Shown: positions 12,246 to 21,246, numbered from the stretch's first letter. The stretch: 64,000 nt of DNA from Vulcanimicrobiota bacterium (GCA_019235715.1 JAFAKE010000081.1:26332-90331), one strand, 5' to 3'. The notes: generated from the letters alone by a model not told the origin. Made by a program: numbers and translations.

Positions 12246-12842
12246 TCAATCCCCTGTGACGGTGGAATTCGTGTGCCCGTTGCTTGAAGCGGCGGGCCAC
12301 GTGTCGGCGCTTGCGAGCAGGTGGCGGCGCATCTCCTCGATCTTACCGGACGCGCTCGCGTCGATGTAGCGGTCGCCGACCTGCACGACGATGCCGCCGA
12401 GCAAGTCAGGCTTGATCTTGACGTCCGGCACGATGCTGCGCCGATAGACGCCTGAGAGCCGGCGCGCCAGCGCGGCCAGCTCCTGGGGGTCCAGCGGCGC
12501 CGGCGTTTCGATCGCCGCATGCGCGCGCCCGATCTGGCGGTCGTGCAGCTCATGCATCTGGCGCGCGACGATGCGCACGATGTTCTCGCGCCGCTTGCGC
12601 ACGAGCAGGATGATGAAGTTGCGAACCAGTTCGCTCGCGCCGGCGAGCGCGGTCGCGATCATCTGCTCCTTGCGCGCGCGGTCGACGACCGGCGATTCGA
12701 AGAACAGCCCGAGATCCGGATCGCGGTCGAGCGCTGCGACAAATGCGTCGAGCTGCGCGATCGCGGATTCAACCGCGCCCGCCTCGGTCGCAAGCGCGAA
12801 GAGCGCCGAAGAATAGCGTTGCGCGATGCTGTCCTTAAGCAC
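12246..12842 (-). CDS. atpH: ATP synthase subunit delta (OSCP-like)
   Basis: Links the peripheral stalk to the top of F1. The 198-residue protein begins at a GTG (12842) that follows AAGGA by 8 nt. It has the helical N-terminal domain ([20 protein letters not shown]) and the C-terminal beta part ([30 protein letters not shown], in pieces) that binds the b-subunit helices. The Ser/Asn/Thr tail ([13 protein letters not shown]) is longer than usual. Confidence 0.93.
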   Translation of the reverse strand: MLKDSIAQRYSSALFALATEAGAVESAIAQLDAFVAALDRDPDLGLFFESPVVDRARKEQMIATALAGASELVRNFIILLVRKRRENIVRIVARQMHELHDRQIGRAHAAIETPAPLDPQELAALARRLSGVYRRSIVPDVKIKPDLLGGIVVQVGDRYIDASASGKIEEMRRHLLASADTWPAASSNGHTNSTVTGD

Positions 12843-12853
12843 GGATCGAGTCC

Positions 12854-13351
12854 TTACGCACGGCCCGACTCCAGTTTTTCGACAAGGCCCTCGATGAGCC
12901 GGTGCTGGCCCTGCGGCGTGAGCTCGGAAGCGACGATGTCGCGCGCGCGTGCCGTTGCGCGCTCGACGGTATCTTCCAACAGTTCGCGTCGTACGCGGTA
13001 ACGCTCGCGCTCGAGCTCGCCGTTGGCGTGCGCGACGATGCGCGCCGCGTGCTCTTGCGCCTCCGCGTTCGCCGCGACGATGAGGTGCTGTCCTTGCGCG
13101 CGACCGACATCGATCATGTGCACGGCGTCAAGCTTCGCCTGCTCGACCTGTTTGCGCGCCGCCTCGACCGACTCGGCCGCAGCCGCCCGCAACGCGACCG
13201 CGTCGGCGACCGCCTTGTTCTGCGCTTCTTGCTGCGCGACCAAGACCGCCTTGCCGACGCGCTGATAGATGAAGACGATGACGACGATCAGCAACCCGAA
13301 GTCGATGACTTTGGCGATGAAGATCGGGTCGGCGAGCGCTGCCAGTTGCAT
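12854..13351 (-). CDS. atpF: ATP synthase Fo subunit b
   Basis: Peripheral-stalk subunit with one N-terminal membrane helix (FIAKVIDFGLLIVVIVFIYQ) and a long Ala/Glu/Arg-rich helix of about 120 residues. It is the second of two b-type genes in the operon, so the stalk is probably a b/b' heterodimer. That arrangement is familiar from phototrophs, alphaproteobacteria and some other lineages. Confidence 0.92.
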   Translation of the reverse strand: MQLAALADPIFIAKVIDFGLLIVVIVFIYQRVGKAVLVAQQEAQNKAVADAVALRAAAAESVEAARKQVEQAKLDAVHMIDVGRAQGQHLIVAANAEAQEHAARIVAHANGELERERYRVRRELLEDTVERATARARDIVASELTPQGQHRLIEGLVEKLESGRA

Positions 13352-13353
13352 GC

Positions 13354-13788
13354 CTATGCCACGGCCTCGCCGTCCAACGCGCGCGTCGCCATGGTTCGCG
13401 CGAGCTCTTCCACGAACGGCGCTTGCTTGGCGACCGCCTGCGAGCGTTCGCCGGCCACCGTCGCATCTGCCAGGGCGACGATCGCGCCTGCCTCTTCGGC
13501 GGCTTTGCGCTCGATGACGCGCGCCTGATCGGAAGCCTGCGCGCTCGCCGCGCGCAGCGCTTCGTCGGTCGTGCGCCGCGCTTCGTCGAGGATGTCATCG
13601 GCCTGGACGCGCAGCCCCTTCGCTTGCGCCGCCAGCTCGTCTGCTTCGCGCTGTTGCGTCGCGATGTAGCGCTGGCGCGCTTCGATCGCACGCCGCGTCG
13701 GACCGATGAACACGTAGTCGAGCAAGATCCAGAACAAGACGAAGTTCAGGATCTGAGCCAACAGCGTGCCGTCGAACGAAAGCAGCAT
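13354..13788 (-). CDS. ATP synthase Fo subunit b' (second b-type subunit)
   Basis: The 144-residue protein has a membrane helix (LLAQILNFVLFWILLDYVFIG) followed by a long charged amphipathic helix. The pattern LNFVLFWILLDYVFI-x-P-x-R-x-A-I-x-x-R-Q is the typical b/b' N terminus. It precedes the other b gene by 2 bp and follows atpE. Which of the two plays the classical b role cannot be decided by eye. Confidence 0.9.
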   Translation of the reverse strand: MLLSFDGTLLAQILNFVLFWILLDYVFIGPTRRAIEARQRYIATQQREADELAAQAKGLRVQADDILDEARRTTDEALRAASAQASDQARVIERKAAEEAGAIVALADATVAGERSQAVAKQAPFVEELARTMATRALDGEAVA

Positions 13789-13807
13789 AGCGTTGCGTCG
13801 CGCCTGC

Positions 13808-14092
13808 CTAGTGGGGCAGCAGCCCTTTGAGCTGCGAGAACACGCCGAAGCCGCCGCCGCCGATGACGAGGAAGAAGGCGAGCGCGATCGCGATGATCGG
13901 AAACGCCTCCAGAATGCCGAAGCCGAGGAAATAGAAGAAGAAGATATTGCCGCGCGCTTCGGGCTGGCGGGCGATCGACTCGACCGCCTTGCTGCCGATG
14001 ATGCCGTCGCCGATGGCCGAGCCGAACGCGGCGAAGCCGACCATCAGGGCAAACGCCATGATGACCGTGGCGACGAGAATCGTATTTTCCAT
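13808..14092 (-). CDS. atpE: ATP synthase Fo subunit c
   Basis: Forms the ion-translocating ring. The 94-residue protein has two membrane helices joined by the loop ARQPEARGN that touches gamma/epsilon. The essential carboxylate is E62 in helix 2 (FGILEAFPII). On helix 1 the motif is GSAIGDGIIGSKAVE. Asp29 stands where Na+-type rings carry Gln and many H+-type rings carry Ile or Asn. Position 63 is Ala, not the Ser of Na+-binding rings, which argues for protons. Ribosome site AAGGAG lies 6 nt before the ATG. Confidence 0.96.
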   Translation of the reverse strand: MENTILVATVIMAFALMVGFAAFGSAIGDGIIGSKAVESIARQPEARGNIFFFYFLGFGILEAFPIIAIALAFFLVIGGGGFGVFSQLKGLLPH

Positions 14093-14102
14093 CTATAACT
14101 CC

Positions 14103-14828
14103 TTAATGCTCGTCCGAGGTCGGTGCGATGAGGTATGCGATCGTGAGCAGGGTGAACACGAGCGCCTGAATGGCTCCGATGATCAGATTGAACGCGAAGA
14201 CGGCGATCGGCGCGACGTTTGCCGCAAGCGAAAGCGCGCCGAGGTGCGCGGCGATGACGGCGGCGACCACCAGCAAGAGCACTTCCCCGGCGAAGATGTT
14301 GCCGAACAGCCGCATCGCCAACGTCACCGGGCGCGCAAGTTCGTCGACGATCATGATGGGCAGCATCGGGATGCCCAACGCGTATGGCTTGATCACGAGA
14401 TGTCCGAAGTATCCAAGTCCCTTGCGATACACGCCGACGCCCCACACCAGACCGATCGCGAACAGCGCGAGCGCTGCGGTCGTGTTGAGATCGGCGGTCG
14501 GCGACTTGCCGACGAACGGCACGACGCCGATCTCGTTGAGCACGAAGATGAAGAGGAAGAGCGAGATGATGAAGGGCACGAAGGGCACGCCGTTCTTGCC
14601 CAAGATCGTCTCGACTTGATTGCTCAGCCACGAGACGACGAGTTCAAGCAGCGTGTAACGCTTTGACAGCTGCGTGACCGGATAGACGCGCGCGAGCAGA
14701 CCGAGCGACACGAGCACGATCGCCATGGCAAGCCACGTGATCAGCACCGTATCCGAGTGCACGGTGTTGAACGGTGCAGGCAAGAAGGGGACATGCCAGA
14801 GCGGATGGTCCCCTATCGTCTCGTGCAT
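14103..14828 (-). CDS. atpB: ATP synthase Fo subunit a
   Basis: Membrane stator that provides the ion half-channels. The 241-residue protein has five to six hydrophobic segments. The essential arginine lies in ELARPVTLAMRLFGNIFAGE near residue 170, and the last helix has the GAIQALVFTLLTIAYL pattern. The N-terminal part (HPLWHVPFLPAPFNTVHSDT) matches bacterial a subunits. It lies between the AtpI-like gene and atpE. Confidence 0.96.
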   Translation of the reverse strand: MHETIGDHPLWHVPFLPAPFNTVHSDTVLITWLAMAIVLVSLGLLARVYPVTQLSKRYTLLELVVSWLSNQVETILGKNGVPFVPFIISLFLFIFVLNEIGVVPFVGKSPTADLNTTAALALFAIGLVWGVGVYRKGLGYFGHLVIKPYALGIPMLPIMIVDELARPVTLAMRLFGNIFAGEVLLLVVAAVIAAHLGALSLAANVAPIAVFAFNLIIGAIQALVFTLLTIAYLIAPTSDEH

Positions 14829-14834
14829 CGATTC

Positions 14835-15245
14835 CTATCCGAGCGAGGTGTGCGTGCCGCCGTCCGTCGTCTGAGCGGAATGCGCATCGATTCTATTCTT
14901 GTAGGCCCAGATGGCCACTGCCAATGGTGCGACAAATCCAGCAAGATATGTGAAGTAACCGAGCCATGGCCCGCGCCCGACGATGAGGAACGGCGCCGCG
15001 CCGGCCAGCAGCACGCGCAACACCGATTCCCCGATGAGGAATGGCATGTAGCGTTTGCCGCCTTTCACGAGCCGGTTGAACCCTGTAGCGATGTGGAAAA
15101 GATACGCCAGTCCGATGAGAGTGCCGGCGATCAGCGCTAAGGCGGGCAGTGGCTGGCGGGTGGCGGCCAGCGCGACGGCCGCAATAGCCGCGACCGCCAG
15201 GCTGCGTGACGCCACCGCTGCCTGAAACGGGCGGAAGCCTTCCAT
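14835..15245 (-). CDS. atpI: AtpI-like ATP synthase accessory protein
   Basis: A 136-residue, four-helix membrane protein in the atpI position upstream of atpB. AtpI-family proteins assist c-ring assembly or Mg2+ supply to the synthase. Hydrophobic stretches are SLAVAAIAAVALAA, ALALIAGTLIGLAYLF, SVLRVLLAGAAPFLIV and YFTYLAGFVAPLAVAIWAY. The start is taken as the ATG at 15245; the frame continues far upstream into wecB but without support there. No Shine-Dalgarno is visible; a 9-bp hairpin occupies that place. Assignment rests on position and topology. Confidence 0.75.
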   Translation of the reverse strand: MEGFRPFQAAVASRSLAVAAIAAVALAATRQPLPALALIAGTLIGLAYLFHIATGFNRLVKGGKRYMPFLIGESVLRVLLAGAAPFLIVGRGPWLGYFTYLAGFVAPLAVAIWAYKNRIDAHSAQTTDGGTHTSLG

Positions 15246-15254
15246 GGGTCTGTT

Positions 15255-15277
15255 GGTTTTCGGCGGCTCCGAAAACC
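15255..15277 (-). other. Perfect 9-bp hairpin immediately upstream of atpI
   Basis: GGTTTTCGG and CCGAAAACC enclose a 5-nt loop, 9 nt before the ATG at 15245, in the 59-bp gap between the atpZ-like gene and atpI. There is no U-run after it, so it is not an ordinary terminator. It could tune translation of atpI or stabilise a processed end. Confidence 0.5.
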
Positions 15278-15304
15278 GCCCTCCCCTTCGAACGCGCGTG
15301 CGCG

Positions 15305-15502
15305 CTACATCTGCGAGAGCTGGCGGAACATCGAGAAGAAGCCGGATACGAATCCGACGAGGATCCCGACCGGCACCGCCCATCCCCAGTTCAAGAATCG
15401 ATAGGCGACGTAACCGAGCAGGCCGCCGACGATCACATTCGCGATGAGCGAAAAACCGATCGCGCCAAGGCGCGCGAGTGAAAGTGGTGTTTGCTGTTTC
15501 AC
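15305..15502 (-). CDS. AtpZ/AtpQ-type small ATP synthase accessory protein
   Basis: A 65-residue protein with two membrane helices (SLIANVIVGGLLGYVAYRFL and WAVPVGILVGFVSGFFSMFR). The G-x-L-x-G-Y ... G-x-x-x-G-F-x-S-G-F-x-x-x pattern is typical of AtpZ/AtpQ proteins encoded at the head of atp operons. It overlaps the end of wecB by 4 bp, so atp expression may be coupled to the upstream glycan genes. Confidence 0.8.
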   Translation of the reverse strand: MKQQTPLSLARLGAIGFSLIANVIVGGLLGYVAYRFLNWGWAVPVGILVGFVSGFFSMFRQLSQM

Positions 15503-16668
15503 CGCGCGGCAGCCGGCAGCGTCGGCGGCTTTGAGGGATCGAATTCATCGGGCATCGCGCCGTTGCGCGCGAACGCCCATAACGCTTCGGCGATCCGGCG
15601 CGCGGCTTGCCCATCGCCGTATGGATTTGCGGCGCGCGCCATCGCCTGATATTGCGCGCTGTCATCCAAGAGATCGTCAAGCGCGCGCGCGACCGTTTGC
15701 TCGTCGGTGCCGACCAGACGCAGCGTTCCGGCGGCGACGCCTTCCGGCCGCTCGGTGACGCGGCGCAGCACGAGCACCGGCTTGCCGAGGCACGGCGCCT
15801 CCTCTTGCAGTCCGCCTGAATCCGTCGCGACAAGCGTGCAACGCCCGATGGCGCCGACGAGCTTGCGATACGTCAATGGCGCGAGCAGCGCGACGCGATC
15901 GTGCGCGCCGAGAATGCGGCGTACCGGCTCGACGACCGCGGGATTGGGATGCACCGGCCATAGTATGCTGACATCGGCGTGGCGGTCGATCACCGCGCGC
16001 AGCGCGCGGCAGATCGATTCGAGCGGCGCGCCCAGGTTTTCACGCCGATGTGCCTCGACGAAGATCATGCGCCGCGTGGCCACCGCAGGTGCGTCGTCTG
16101 GCGTCGCGCGCTCGTGAACCCACAAGAACGCGTCGATGACGGTATTGCCGGTGACGACGATCGAGCGCGCGTCTTTGCCCTCGCGCAGCAGATGAGCGCG
16201 CGAAGTCGGCGTCGGCGCGAAGTGATACGACGCGATGACGCCGGTCAAGCGGCGGTTCATCTCCTCGGGGAACGGCTCGTAGATCGTATCGGTGCGTAGC
16301 CCTGCCTCGACGTGCCCGACCGGGATCTTCTTATAATAGGAAGCGAGCGCTGCAGCGGTCGACGTCGTCGTGTCGCCGTGCACGAGCACGACGTCGGGAC
16401 GCACGTCCTCCAGCACGGGCCCGATGCGTTCGAGCACGCGGGTGGTCACGTCTGTGAGCGACTGGCCTTCGGTCATGACGCCCAGATCGTGCTGCGGTGT
16501 GATTCCGAACAGCGCCAGCACTTCGTCCATCATCTCGCGGTGCTGCCCGGTCGCGATCGGCACGCATTCGAAGCGCGAATCGCGCGTCAATTCGAGGACG
16601 ACAGGCGCCATCTTGACCGCGTCCGGCCGCGTGCCGAACACGACCCCCACGCGCAGCGGACACATCAC
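15499..16668 (-). CDS. wecB: UDP-N-acetylglucosamine 2-epimerase (non-hydrolysing)
   Basis: Interconverts UDP-GlcNAc and UDP-ManNAc, a precursor for enterobacterial-common-antigen-like, teichoic or capsular polymers. The 389-residue protein shows the GT-B-like fold's landmarks: FGTRPDAVKMAPVV at the N terminus, HGDTTTSTAAALASYY, HVEAGLRT and EEMNRRLT in the active-site region, and HRRENLG and DSGGLQEEAP in the UDP-binding half. Start is GTG at 16668 (GTGA overlap with wecA) or the ATG at 16665. Confidence 0.95.
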   Translation of the reverse strand: MMCPLRVGVVFGTRPDAVKMAPVVLELTRDSRFECVPIATGQHREMMDEVLALFGITPQHDLGVMTEGQSLTDVTTRVLERIGPVLEDVRPDVVLVHGDTTTSTAAALASYYKKIPVGHVEAGLRTDTIYEPFPEEMNRRLTGVIASYHFAPTPTSRAHLLREGKDARSIVVTGNTVIDAFLWVHERATPDDAPAVATRRMIFVEAHRRENLGAPLESICRALRAVIDRHADVSILWPVHPNPAVVEPVRRILGAHDRVALLAPLTYRKLVGAIGRCTLVATDSGGLQEEAPCLGKPVLVLRRVTERPEGVAAGTLRLVGTDEQTVARALDDLLDDSAQYQAMARAANPYGDGQAARRIAEALWAFARNGAMPDEFDPSKPPTLPAAAR

Positions 16669-17714
16669 AAGACGTGCGGTCCGTGCGGCAGCGAAAGCAC
16701 GATCGCGACGACGCCGAGAATACCGCAGACCGCATAGATCAACAGGACGGCTTGGCGCTGCGAGAGCCCGAGGTCGAGCAGTTGATGATGCACGTGTTCG
16801 CGGTCGGCGGCCGCGATCGGCGCGCCCTTGTGCAGCCGGCGCGCGATCACTTTGGCCGTGTCGAGGATGGGCAGCGCGAGGATCAGCAGCGGCACGACGA
16901 GCGAGATCGCAACAGCCTGCTTCTCCGTACCCATGACCCCCACGGTCGCGAGGACAAAGCCGACGAACAGCGAGCCGCCGTCGCCCATGAAGATGCGCGC
17001 CGGGCTGTAGTTATATGGAAGAAACCCGCCCGCCGAGCCGGCGATCGCACACGTCGTGATGGCGACGAGGTACTGGCCTTTCATCAGCGAGATGATGGTC
17101 AGCGCGATGCACGCGATCAACGTATAACCGGCGACGAGGCCGTCCAATCCATCCAGGAAGTTGATCGCGTTGACCATGCCCAGGAACCAGAAGAGCGAGA
17201 AGGGGATGCCGAACCAGCCGAGCTCGACCAATCCGAAATGCGGCAGGCTCAGGTGGTAGATGGTGAAGCCGTAGAACAGCACCGCGATGAGCGCCACGAT
17301 GAACTGCGCGATGAACTTGTCGCGGGCGCGTAACCCCATGACGTCATCCCAAAGGCCGACGCCCATCATGAGCGTGCCGCCGAACAGCAAGCCGATGATC
17401 TTCGCAAGGTCGGGAGTATCGAGGTACCTCACGATGACGCTGTTGTTCGAGAGCGCGACGTTGAGCGTGACGAAGAGCGCGAGCGCGAAACCGAGATAGA
17501 TCGCGATGCCGCCGACGCGCGGCGTCGGCTCGTTATGGATGCGCCGCTCGCCATCAGGCTCGTCGAAATGGCCGAGGCGCACCGCAGCGCGGATCACCAG
17601 CGGCGTGAGCAGCGCACATGCTGCGAACGCGAGCACGAACGTCGCGATGCACAGGGCATAGATGTTGATGTCTAAACGCATCGCGCCCAGCGGTGCGGCG
17701 AGCATTGAGATCAC
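16665..17714 (-). CDS. wecA: Undecaprenyl-phosphate GlcNAc-1-phosphate transferase (WecA/TagO family)
   Basis: Inner-membrane enzyme that starts glycan synthesis on the undecaprenyl carrier. The 349-residue protein has about ten hydrophobic segments. PNPT-family motifs present are the acidic pair in GLWDDVMGLRA near residue 125, NAINFLDGLDGL near 185, FMGDGGSLFVGF near 240, and the sugar-specificity loop HVHHQLLDLGLS near 310. GTG start at 17714 overlaps the comEB stop (GTGA). Pairing with wecB suggests a GlcNAc/ManNAc-containing polymer. Confidence 0.94.
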   Translation of the reverse strand: MISMLAAPLGAMRLDINIYALCIATFVLAFAACALLTPLVIRAAVRLGHFDEPDGERRIHNEPTPRVGGIAIYLGFALALFVTLNVALSNNSVIVRYLDTPDLAKIIGLLFGGTLMMGVGLWDDVMGLRARDKFIAQFIVALIAVLFYGFTIYHLSLPHFGLVELGWFGIPFSLFWFLGMVNAINFLDGLDGLVAGYTLIACIALTIISLMKGQYLVAITTCAIAGSAGGFLPYNYSPARIFMGDGGSLFVGFVLATVGVMGTEKQAVAISLVVPLLILALPILDTAKVIARRLHKGAPIAAADREHVHHQLLDLGLSQRQAVLLIYAVCGILGVVAIVLSLPHGPHVL

Positions 17715-18229
17715 TCGCCGGCCTCTGCAGGCCGGCGCTGCATCGCGCTCGGTTCGCGCGGCGTTTCAGCCGGCGAGCGGTCGAGGCCCGTGCCGGCTTC
17801 GCGCAATAGCGCAGCAGCGAGTTCGTCCGGATACGCCGACTCGTAGACGATACGCGCGATGCCAGCGTTGATCAGCAGTTTTGCGCACGTCAGACACGGG
17901 TGGTCGGTGCAGTACATCGTGCCGCCCGCGATCGGCGTGCCGTAGCGCGCGGCCTGCACCAACGCGTTTTGTTCGGCGTGCGTCGAGCGCGCACAGTGGC
18001 CGTCGCGCATGTCGCCGCCGTTCGTATGGTCGCAGTGGCGCATGCCGATCGGCGCGCCGTTATAGCCGGTCGCGAGGATGCGTTTGTCCTTGACGATGAC
18101 CGCGCCGACGGAACGGCGCGAGCACGTCGCGCGCGTCGCCACCGCGCGCGTGATCGCCATGAAGTACTCGTCCCATGAGGGGCGGTCGTGCGTCTGCGGC
18201 TGCGGGATCTGCGCGAGCGTCTCGTTCAC
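17711..18229 (-). CDS. comEB: dCMP deaminase (ComEB-like)
   Basis: Zinc cytidine/deoxycytidylate deaminase feeding dUMP to thymidylate synthesis. The 172-residue protein carries the zinc/catalytic motif THAEQNAL (H and the proton-shuttling E) and the second zinc site CTDHPCLTCAKLL. Residues such as GYNGAPIGMRHCDHTNGGDMRDGHC are typical for dCMP deaminases. The last ~25 residues are a charged Pro-rich tail. GTG start. It lies between glyA and wecA, as in several Gram-positive genomes. Confidence 0.93.
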   Translation of the reverse strand: MNETLAQIPQPQTHDRPSWDEYFMAITRAVATRATCSRRSVGAVIVKDKRILATGYNGAPIGMRHCDHTNGGDMRDGHCARSTHAEQNALVQAARYGTPIAGGTMYCTDHPCLTCAKLLINAGIARIVYESAYPDELAAALLREAGTGLDRSPAETPREPSAMQRRPAEAGE

Positions 18230-18233
18230 GGCG

Positions 18234-19487
18234 TCAGGGTACGTCGAACTGCGCCGTCAGTTCGTAGACCCGCGCGCGCAACGCGTCGACGCGCGCGTGC
18301 GTGCCGATGTCGTCCATCGCCGCGCCGATAATGTCGGCGATCTCGCGCATCTGCGCTTCTTTCATGCCGCGCGTCGTGATCGCGGGAGTGCCGATGCGCA
18401 CGCCGCTTGCGACGGTAGGCGGGTTCTTATCGAACGGAATCGTGTTTTTGTTGACCGTGATGCCGATCTGGTCCAGGTATGCCTCGACGTCTTTGCCGGT
18501 CTGGCCGCGGACTGAGACGTCGACAAGCATGAGATGATTGTCGGTGCCGCCGGCGACGATGCGCAGCCCGTGATCTTGCAAGGCGGCGGCGAGCGCCTTG
18601 GCGTTGGCGATGACTTGGCGCGCGTAGTCCGTGAACGCCGGGGCGAGCGCTTCGTTGAAGGCGACCGCTTTAGCCGCGATGATGTGCATGAGCGGGCCGC
18701 CCTGAATGCCCGGAAACACCTTCTTGTTGATCGTTTTGCCGCGTTCGGCATCGCACATCACGGCGCCGCCGCGCGGACCGCGCAGCGTCTTGTGCGTGGT
18801 CGTGGTGACGTATTCGGCATGCCCGACCGGCGACGGATGCAGGCCGGTCGCGACCAGACCGGCGACGTGTGCGATGTCGGCCATCATGACGGCGCCGACC
18901 TCATGGGCGATCGCGGCGAACGCCTGCCAATCCGGGATGCGCGAGTACGCGCTCCACCCGGTGACGAGCAATTTCGGCTTGTGCTCTTTTGCGAGCGCTA
19001 AGATCTCGTCGTAGTCGAAGCGCTCGGTCGTAGGATCGACCGTGTAGCCGATGGCGTTGTAAAGACTGCCGCTGAAGTTGACCTTGCTGCCATGCGTGAG
19101 ATGCCCACCGTGGTCGAGCGCCGCGCCCATGACGGTGTCGCCCGGCTTGACGGCGGCGAAATACACGGCCATGTTCGCCTGCGCGCCCGAATGCGGCTGC
19201 ACGTTGGCATACTCGACGCCGAACAACTGCTTGAGCCGTTCGATCGCGAGCGTCTCCGCGACGTCGACGAACTCGCAGCCGCCGTAGTAGCGCTTGCCTG
19301 GATAGCCTTCGGCGTATTTGTTGGTCATCACGCTGGCGGCGGCTTCGCGCACGGCCGGGCTGACGTAATTCTCTGACGCGATCAACTCGAGATTCTTGCG
19401 CTGGCGCTCTTCCTCTTTGACGATCGCGTCGTAGATCTGCGGGTCTTCGGAAGCGAGCATGGATTGTTCGAGCAGACGCGCGTTCAC
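18234..19487 (-). CDS. glyA: Serine hydroxymethyltransferase
   Basis: PLP enzyme converting serine plus tetrahydrofolate to glycine plus 5,10-methylene-THF. The start is a GTG at 19487 with AAGGAG 11 nt upstream inside rpiB, giving 417 residues; an ATG at 19460 has no ribosome site. Landmarks: [13 protein letters not shown] near residue 35, [15 protein letters not shown] near 60, PHSGAQAN, and the PLP lysine in [14 protein letters not shown] near 230. Placed 2 bp after rpiB. Confidence 0.97.
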   Translation of the reverse strand: MNARLLEQSMLASEDPQIYDAIVKEEERQRKNLELIASENYVSPAVREAAASVMTNKYAEGYPGKRYYGGCEFVDVAETLAIERLKQLFGVEYANVQPHSGAQANMAVYFAAVKPGDTVMGAALDHGGHLTHGSKVNFSGSLYNAIGYTVDPTTERFDYDEILALAKEHKPKLLVTGWSAYSRIPDWQAFAAIAHEVGAVMMADIAHVAGLVATGLHPSPVGHAEYVTTTTHKTLRGPRGGAVMCDAERGKTINKKVFPGIQGGPLMHIIAAKAVAFNEALAPAFTDYARQVIANAKALAAALQDHGLRIVAGGTDNHLMLVDVSVRGQTGKDVEAYLDQIGITVNKNTIPFDKNPPTVASGVRIGTPAITTRGMKEAQMREIADIIGAAMDDIGTHARVDALRARVYELTAQFDVP

Positions 19488-19489
19488 CG

Positions 19490-19969
19490 CTAGACGTGCT
19501 CCTTGCTCTGCGGATCGTATTCGTCGAGTTCGGAGACGCGGCGCGCATGCCGGCCGCCTTCGCCCTCGGTGTGCAGCCAAACGTCGAGGCATTCGACGAT
19601 CATCTCCCAGCCGACAAGGCGCTCCGCGAAGCAGATGATGTTCGCGTGATTGTGCTGACGCGACAGTTTTGCGGAATACGGTTCGGCCACCGGCGCCGCG
19701 CGTGCACCGCGCACCTTATTGGCGGCCATGGCGATGCCGATGCTCGAACCGCAGACAAGCACTCCGCGGTCGAACTCCCCGCTCGCAACCGCTTCGCCGA
19801 CCTTGAAACCGATCAGCGGGTAGTCGACCGGATCGGTCGAGTACGTGCCGAAGTCCGACACTTCATGACCCCACTGGCGCAGTAGGTCAGCGAGCTGCTG
19901 TTTGTAGAGGAAACCGGCGTGATCGGCGCCGACCGCGATGCGGAAAACGTGGGCGTTTGTCTCGTTCAT
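19490..19969 (-). CDS. rpiB: Ribose-5-phosphate isomerase B
   Basis: Interconverts ribose 5-phosphate and ribulose 5-phosphate (allose-6-phosphate in some members). The 159-residue RpiB/LacAB fold shows GADHAGF at residues about 14-20, [17 protein letters not shown], and the active-site loop [21 protein letters not shown]. The usual C-G-T/S-G-I-G motif reads C-G-S-S-I-G, with the catalytic cysteine kept. The tail [10 protein letters not shown] is usual for the RpiB branch. It is 6 bp after the phosphatase gene. Confidence 0.94.
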   Translation of the reverse strand: MNETNAHVFRIAVGADHAGFLYKQQLADLLRQWGHEVSDFGTYSTDPVDYPLIGFKVGEAVASGEFDRGVLVCGSSIGIAMAANKVRGARAAPVAEPYSAKLSRQHNHANIICFAERLVGWEMIVECLDVWLHTEGEGGRHARRVSELDEYDPQSKEHV

Positions 19970-19975
19970 ACGCTC

Positions 19976-20479
19976 CTACACGTTCTTCGGGCCCGCGCGC
20001 TCGCCCGCCTTGAGCACGAGCGCGCTGAGCACGCGCGGCATTCCGGCGATGAGCTGGTCGCGCACGCGGCGGTAGTCTTCGAGGCTGCTGCCGTACGGAT
20101 CGGGCACGTCGCCTAATCCGGTAAGTTCGTCGAAGCTGGCGATGTTCGTCGCCGCCGGGTGGCGCGCGCGCAGCCAGGCCGCGTGCGCGCGCGTTAGCGC
20201 GACGACAAGCGAGGCATCGCGCACGAGTTCAAACGATACCTGACTTGCGATGTGCTCGCGCAAACCGACGCCGACTTCAGCGACCGCTTCGCCGGCCGTG
20301 CTCTCCGCGGGTAGGCCCACGAGGGCGGACGTGCCGGCGCTGGCCGCGCGGATGTGCAACCCGCCGTGGCGCGCGAGCTCGACTGCGAGCGCCGCCGCCA
20401 TCGGGCTGCGGCAGATGTTGCCCGAACAGACGAAGAGCACGAGAGGCGGCGCGTGCGGCGCTTGCCGGCCGGAGGTCAT
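19976..20479 (-). CDS. Low-molecular-weight phosphotyrosine phosphatase family protein
   Basis: The start is taken at the ATG at 20479. The frame is open to 20590, but that would run through the divergent promoter region and into the neighbouring gene. P-loop CSGNICRSP (C-x5-R) lies near residue 17 and the catalytic acid in DVPDPYG near 130. Such proteins dephosphorylate tyrosine kinases of capsule systems or arginine-phosphorylated proteins (YwlE type). The YwlE neighbour order with rpiB and glyA favours the arginine phosphatase branch, but YwlE has Thr where this protein has Ile in the P-loop (C-x-G-N-I/T-C-R-S). Confidence 0.88.
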   Translation of the reverse strand: MTSGRQAPHAPPLVLFVCSGNICRSPMAAALAVELARHGGLHIRAASAGTSALVGLPAESTAGEAVAEVGVGLREHIASQVSFELVRDASLVVALTRAHAAWLRARHPAATNIASFDELTGLGDVPDPYGSSLEDYRRVRDQLIAGMPRVLSALVLKAGERAGPKNV

Positions 20480-20537
20480 ACCGTCGGTTGCTTCGCGCAC
20501 GAAGGTCGAGACCCCGTTGCGAAGAACGCCGGGCGCG

Positions 20538-21236
20538 ATGAGATTGGCGCTGAGCTCGCGCAGTTTCGCGCGCGCGCTGGAAAGCGGCACGCTGACGCAG
20601 CTCGAGTGGATCGACGTATGCTGCGCCGAGCCCGCGATCGACGGCGCCGATTTTGCGCGCGAACATTTCCCGCGTCGCGATGACGACTATCTCGCGCAGA
20701 TCAAGAAACTGTGCGTCGATCGGCGCTTGACGATTGCGGGAATGAACAGCGCTGCACGATTCGGCGGCGGCGGCGTCGACGCTCAGGCGGGTGAGATGTG
20801 CGCGACGTTGGACGAGGCTGCGCTCATCGGAGCTCCGCTCGTGCGCTTTTCGTGCGCTGCGGTCGACGGACCGGCCGGCGTCGTGTGGGGCGAACTCATC
20901 CGCGGTTTGAAGTTCGTGAGCGAGCACGCGAAGCGCGTCAATGTGACGCTGGCGCTCGCGCCGCTCTCAGGCACGCTGGTCGCCGACGAAGCAGCCGCCA
21001 AGCGCGCGCTCAAGGAATGCGACTCGGCGTGGCTGCGCCTTGCCATTCCGGCGGCGGTCGCGTGGGAGACGCATGCGCGCGATGCGGTCGTCATGACGTC
21101 GGCGCCGCGCGGCGATGATCTTGCAGCGGCGCTGCGTTTCCGCGGATTCGTCAGCCTAGAAGATGAAAGCGGCACGCTCGATGCCGCACGTCTGCGGCGC
21201 TGGGCGGAAACGTTCTACGCCCCGGGTATAGAGTAG
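20538..21236 (+). CDS. TIM-barrel sugar-phosphate isomerase/epimerase-like protein
   Basis: A 232-residue protein starting at the ATG at 20538 (MRLALSSRSFARALESGTLTQ). It has the strand spacing of the xylose-isomerase-like/AP-endonuclease-2 TIM-barrel superfamily: WIDVCC, LTIAGMNSA, APLVRFSC, VNVTLALAPLSG, WLRLAIP, FVSLEDESG. The metal-binding Glu/His set of true isomerases is incomplete by eye, so activity is uncertain. Divergent from the phosphatase gene (58 bp apart) and followed by the shared hairpin at the 6S RNA end. Confidence 0.7.
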   Translation: MRLALSSRSFARALESGTLTQLEWIDVCCAEPAIDGADFAREHFPRRDDDYLAQIKKLCVDRRLTIAGMNSAARFGGGGVDAQAGEMCATLDEAALIGAPLVRFSCAAVDGPAGVVWGELIRGLKFVSEHAKRVNVTLALAPLSGTLVADEAAAKRALKECDSAWLRLAIPAAVAWETHARDAVVMTSAPRGDDLAAALRFRGFVSLEDESGTLDAARLRRWAETFYAPGIE

Positions 21237-21246
21237 GCCGATGCAA

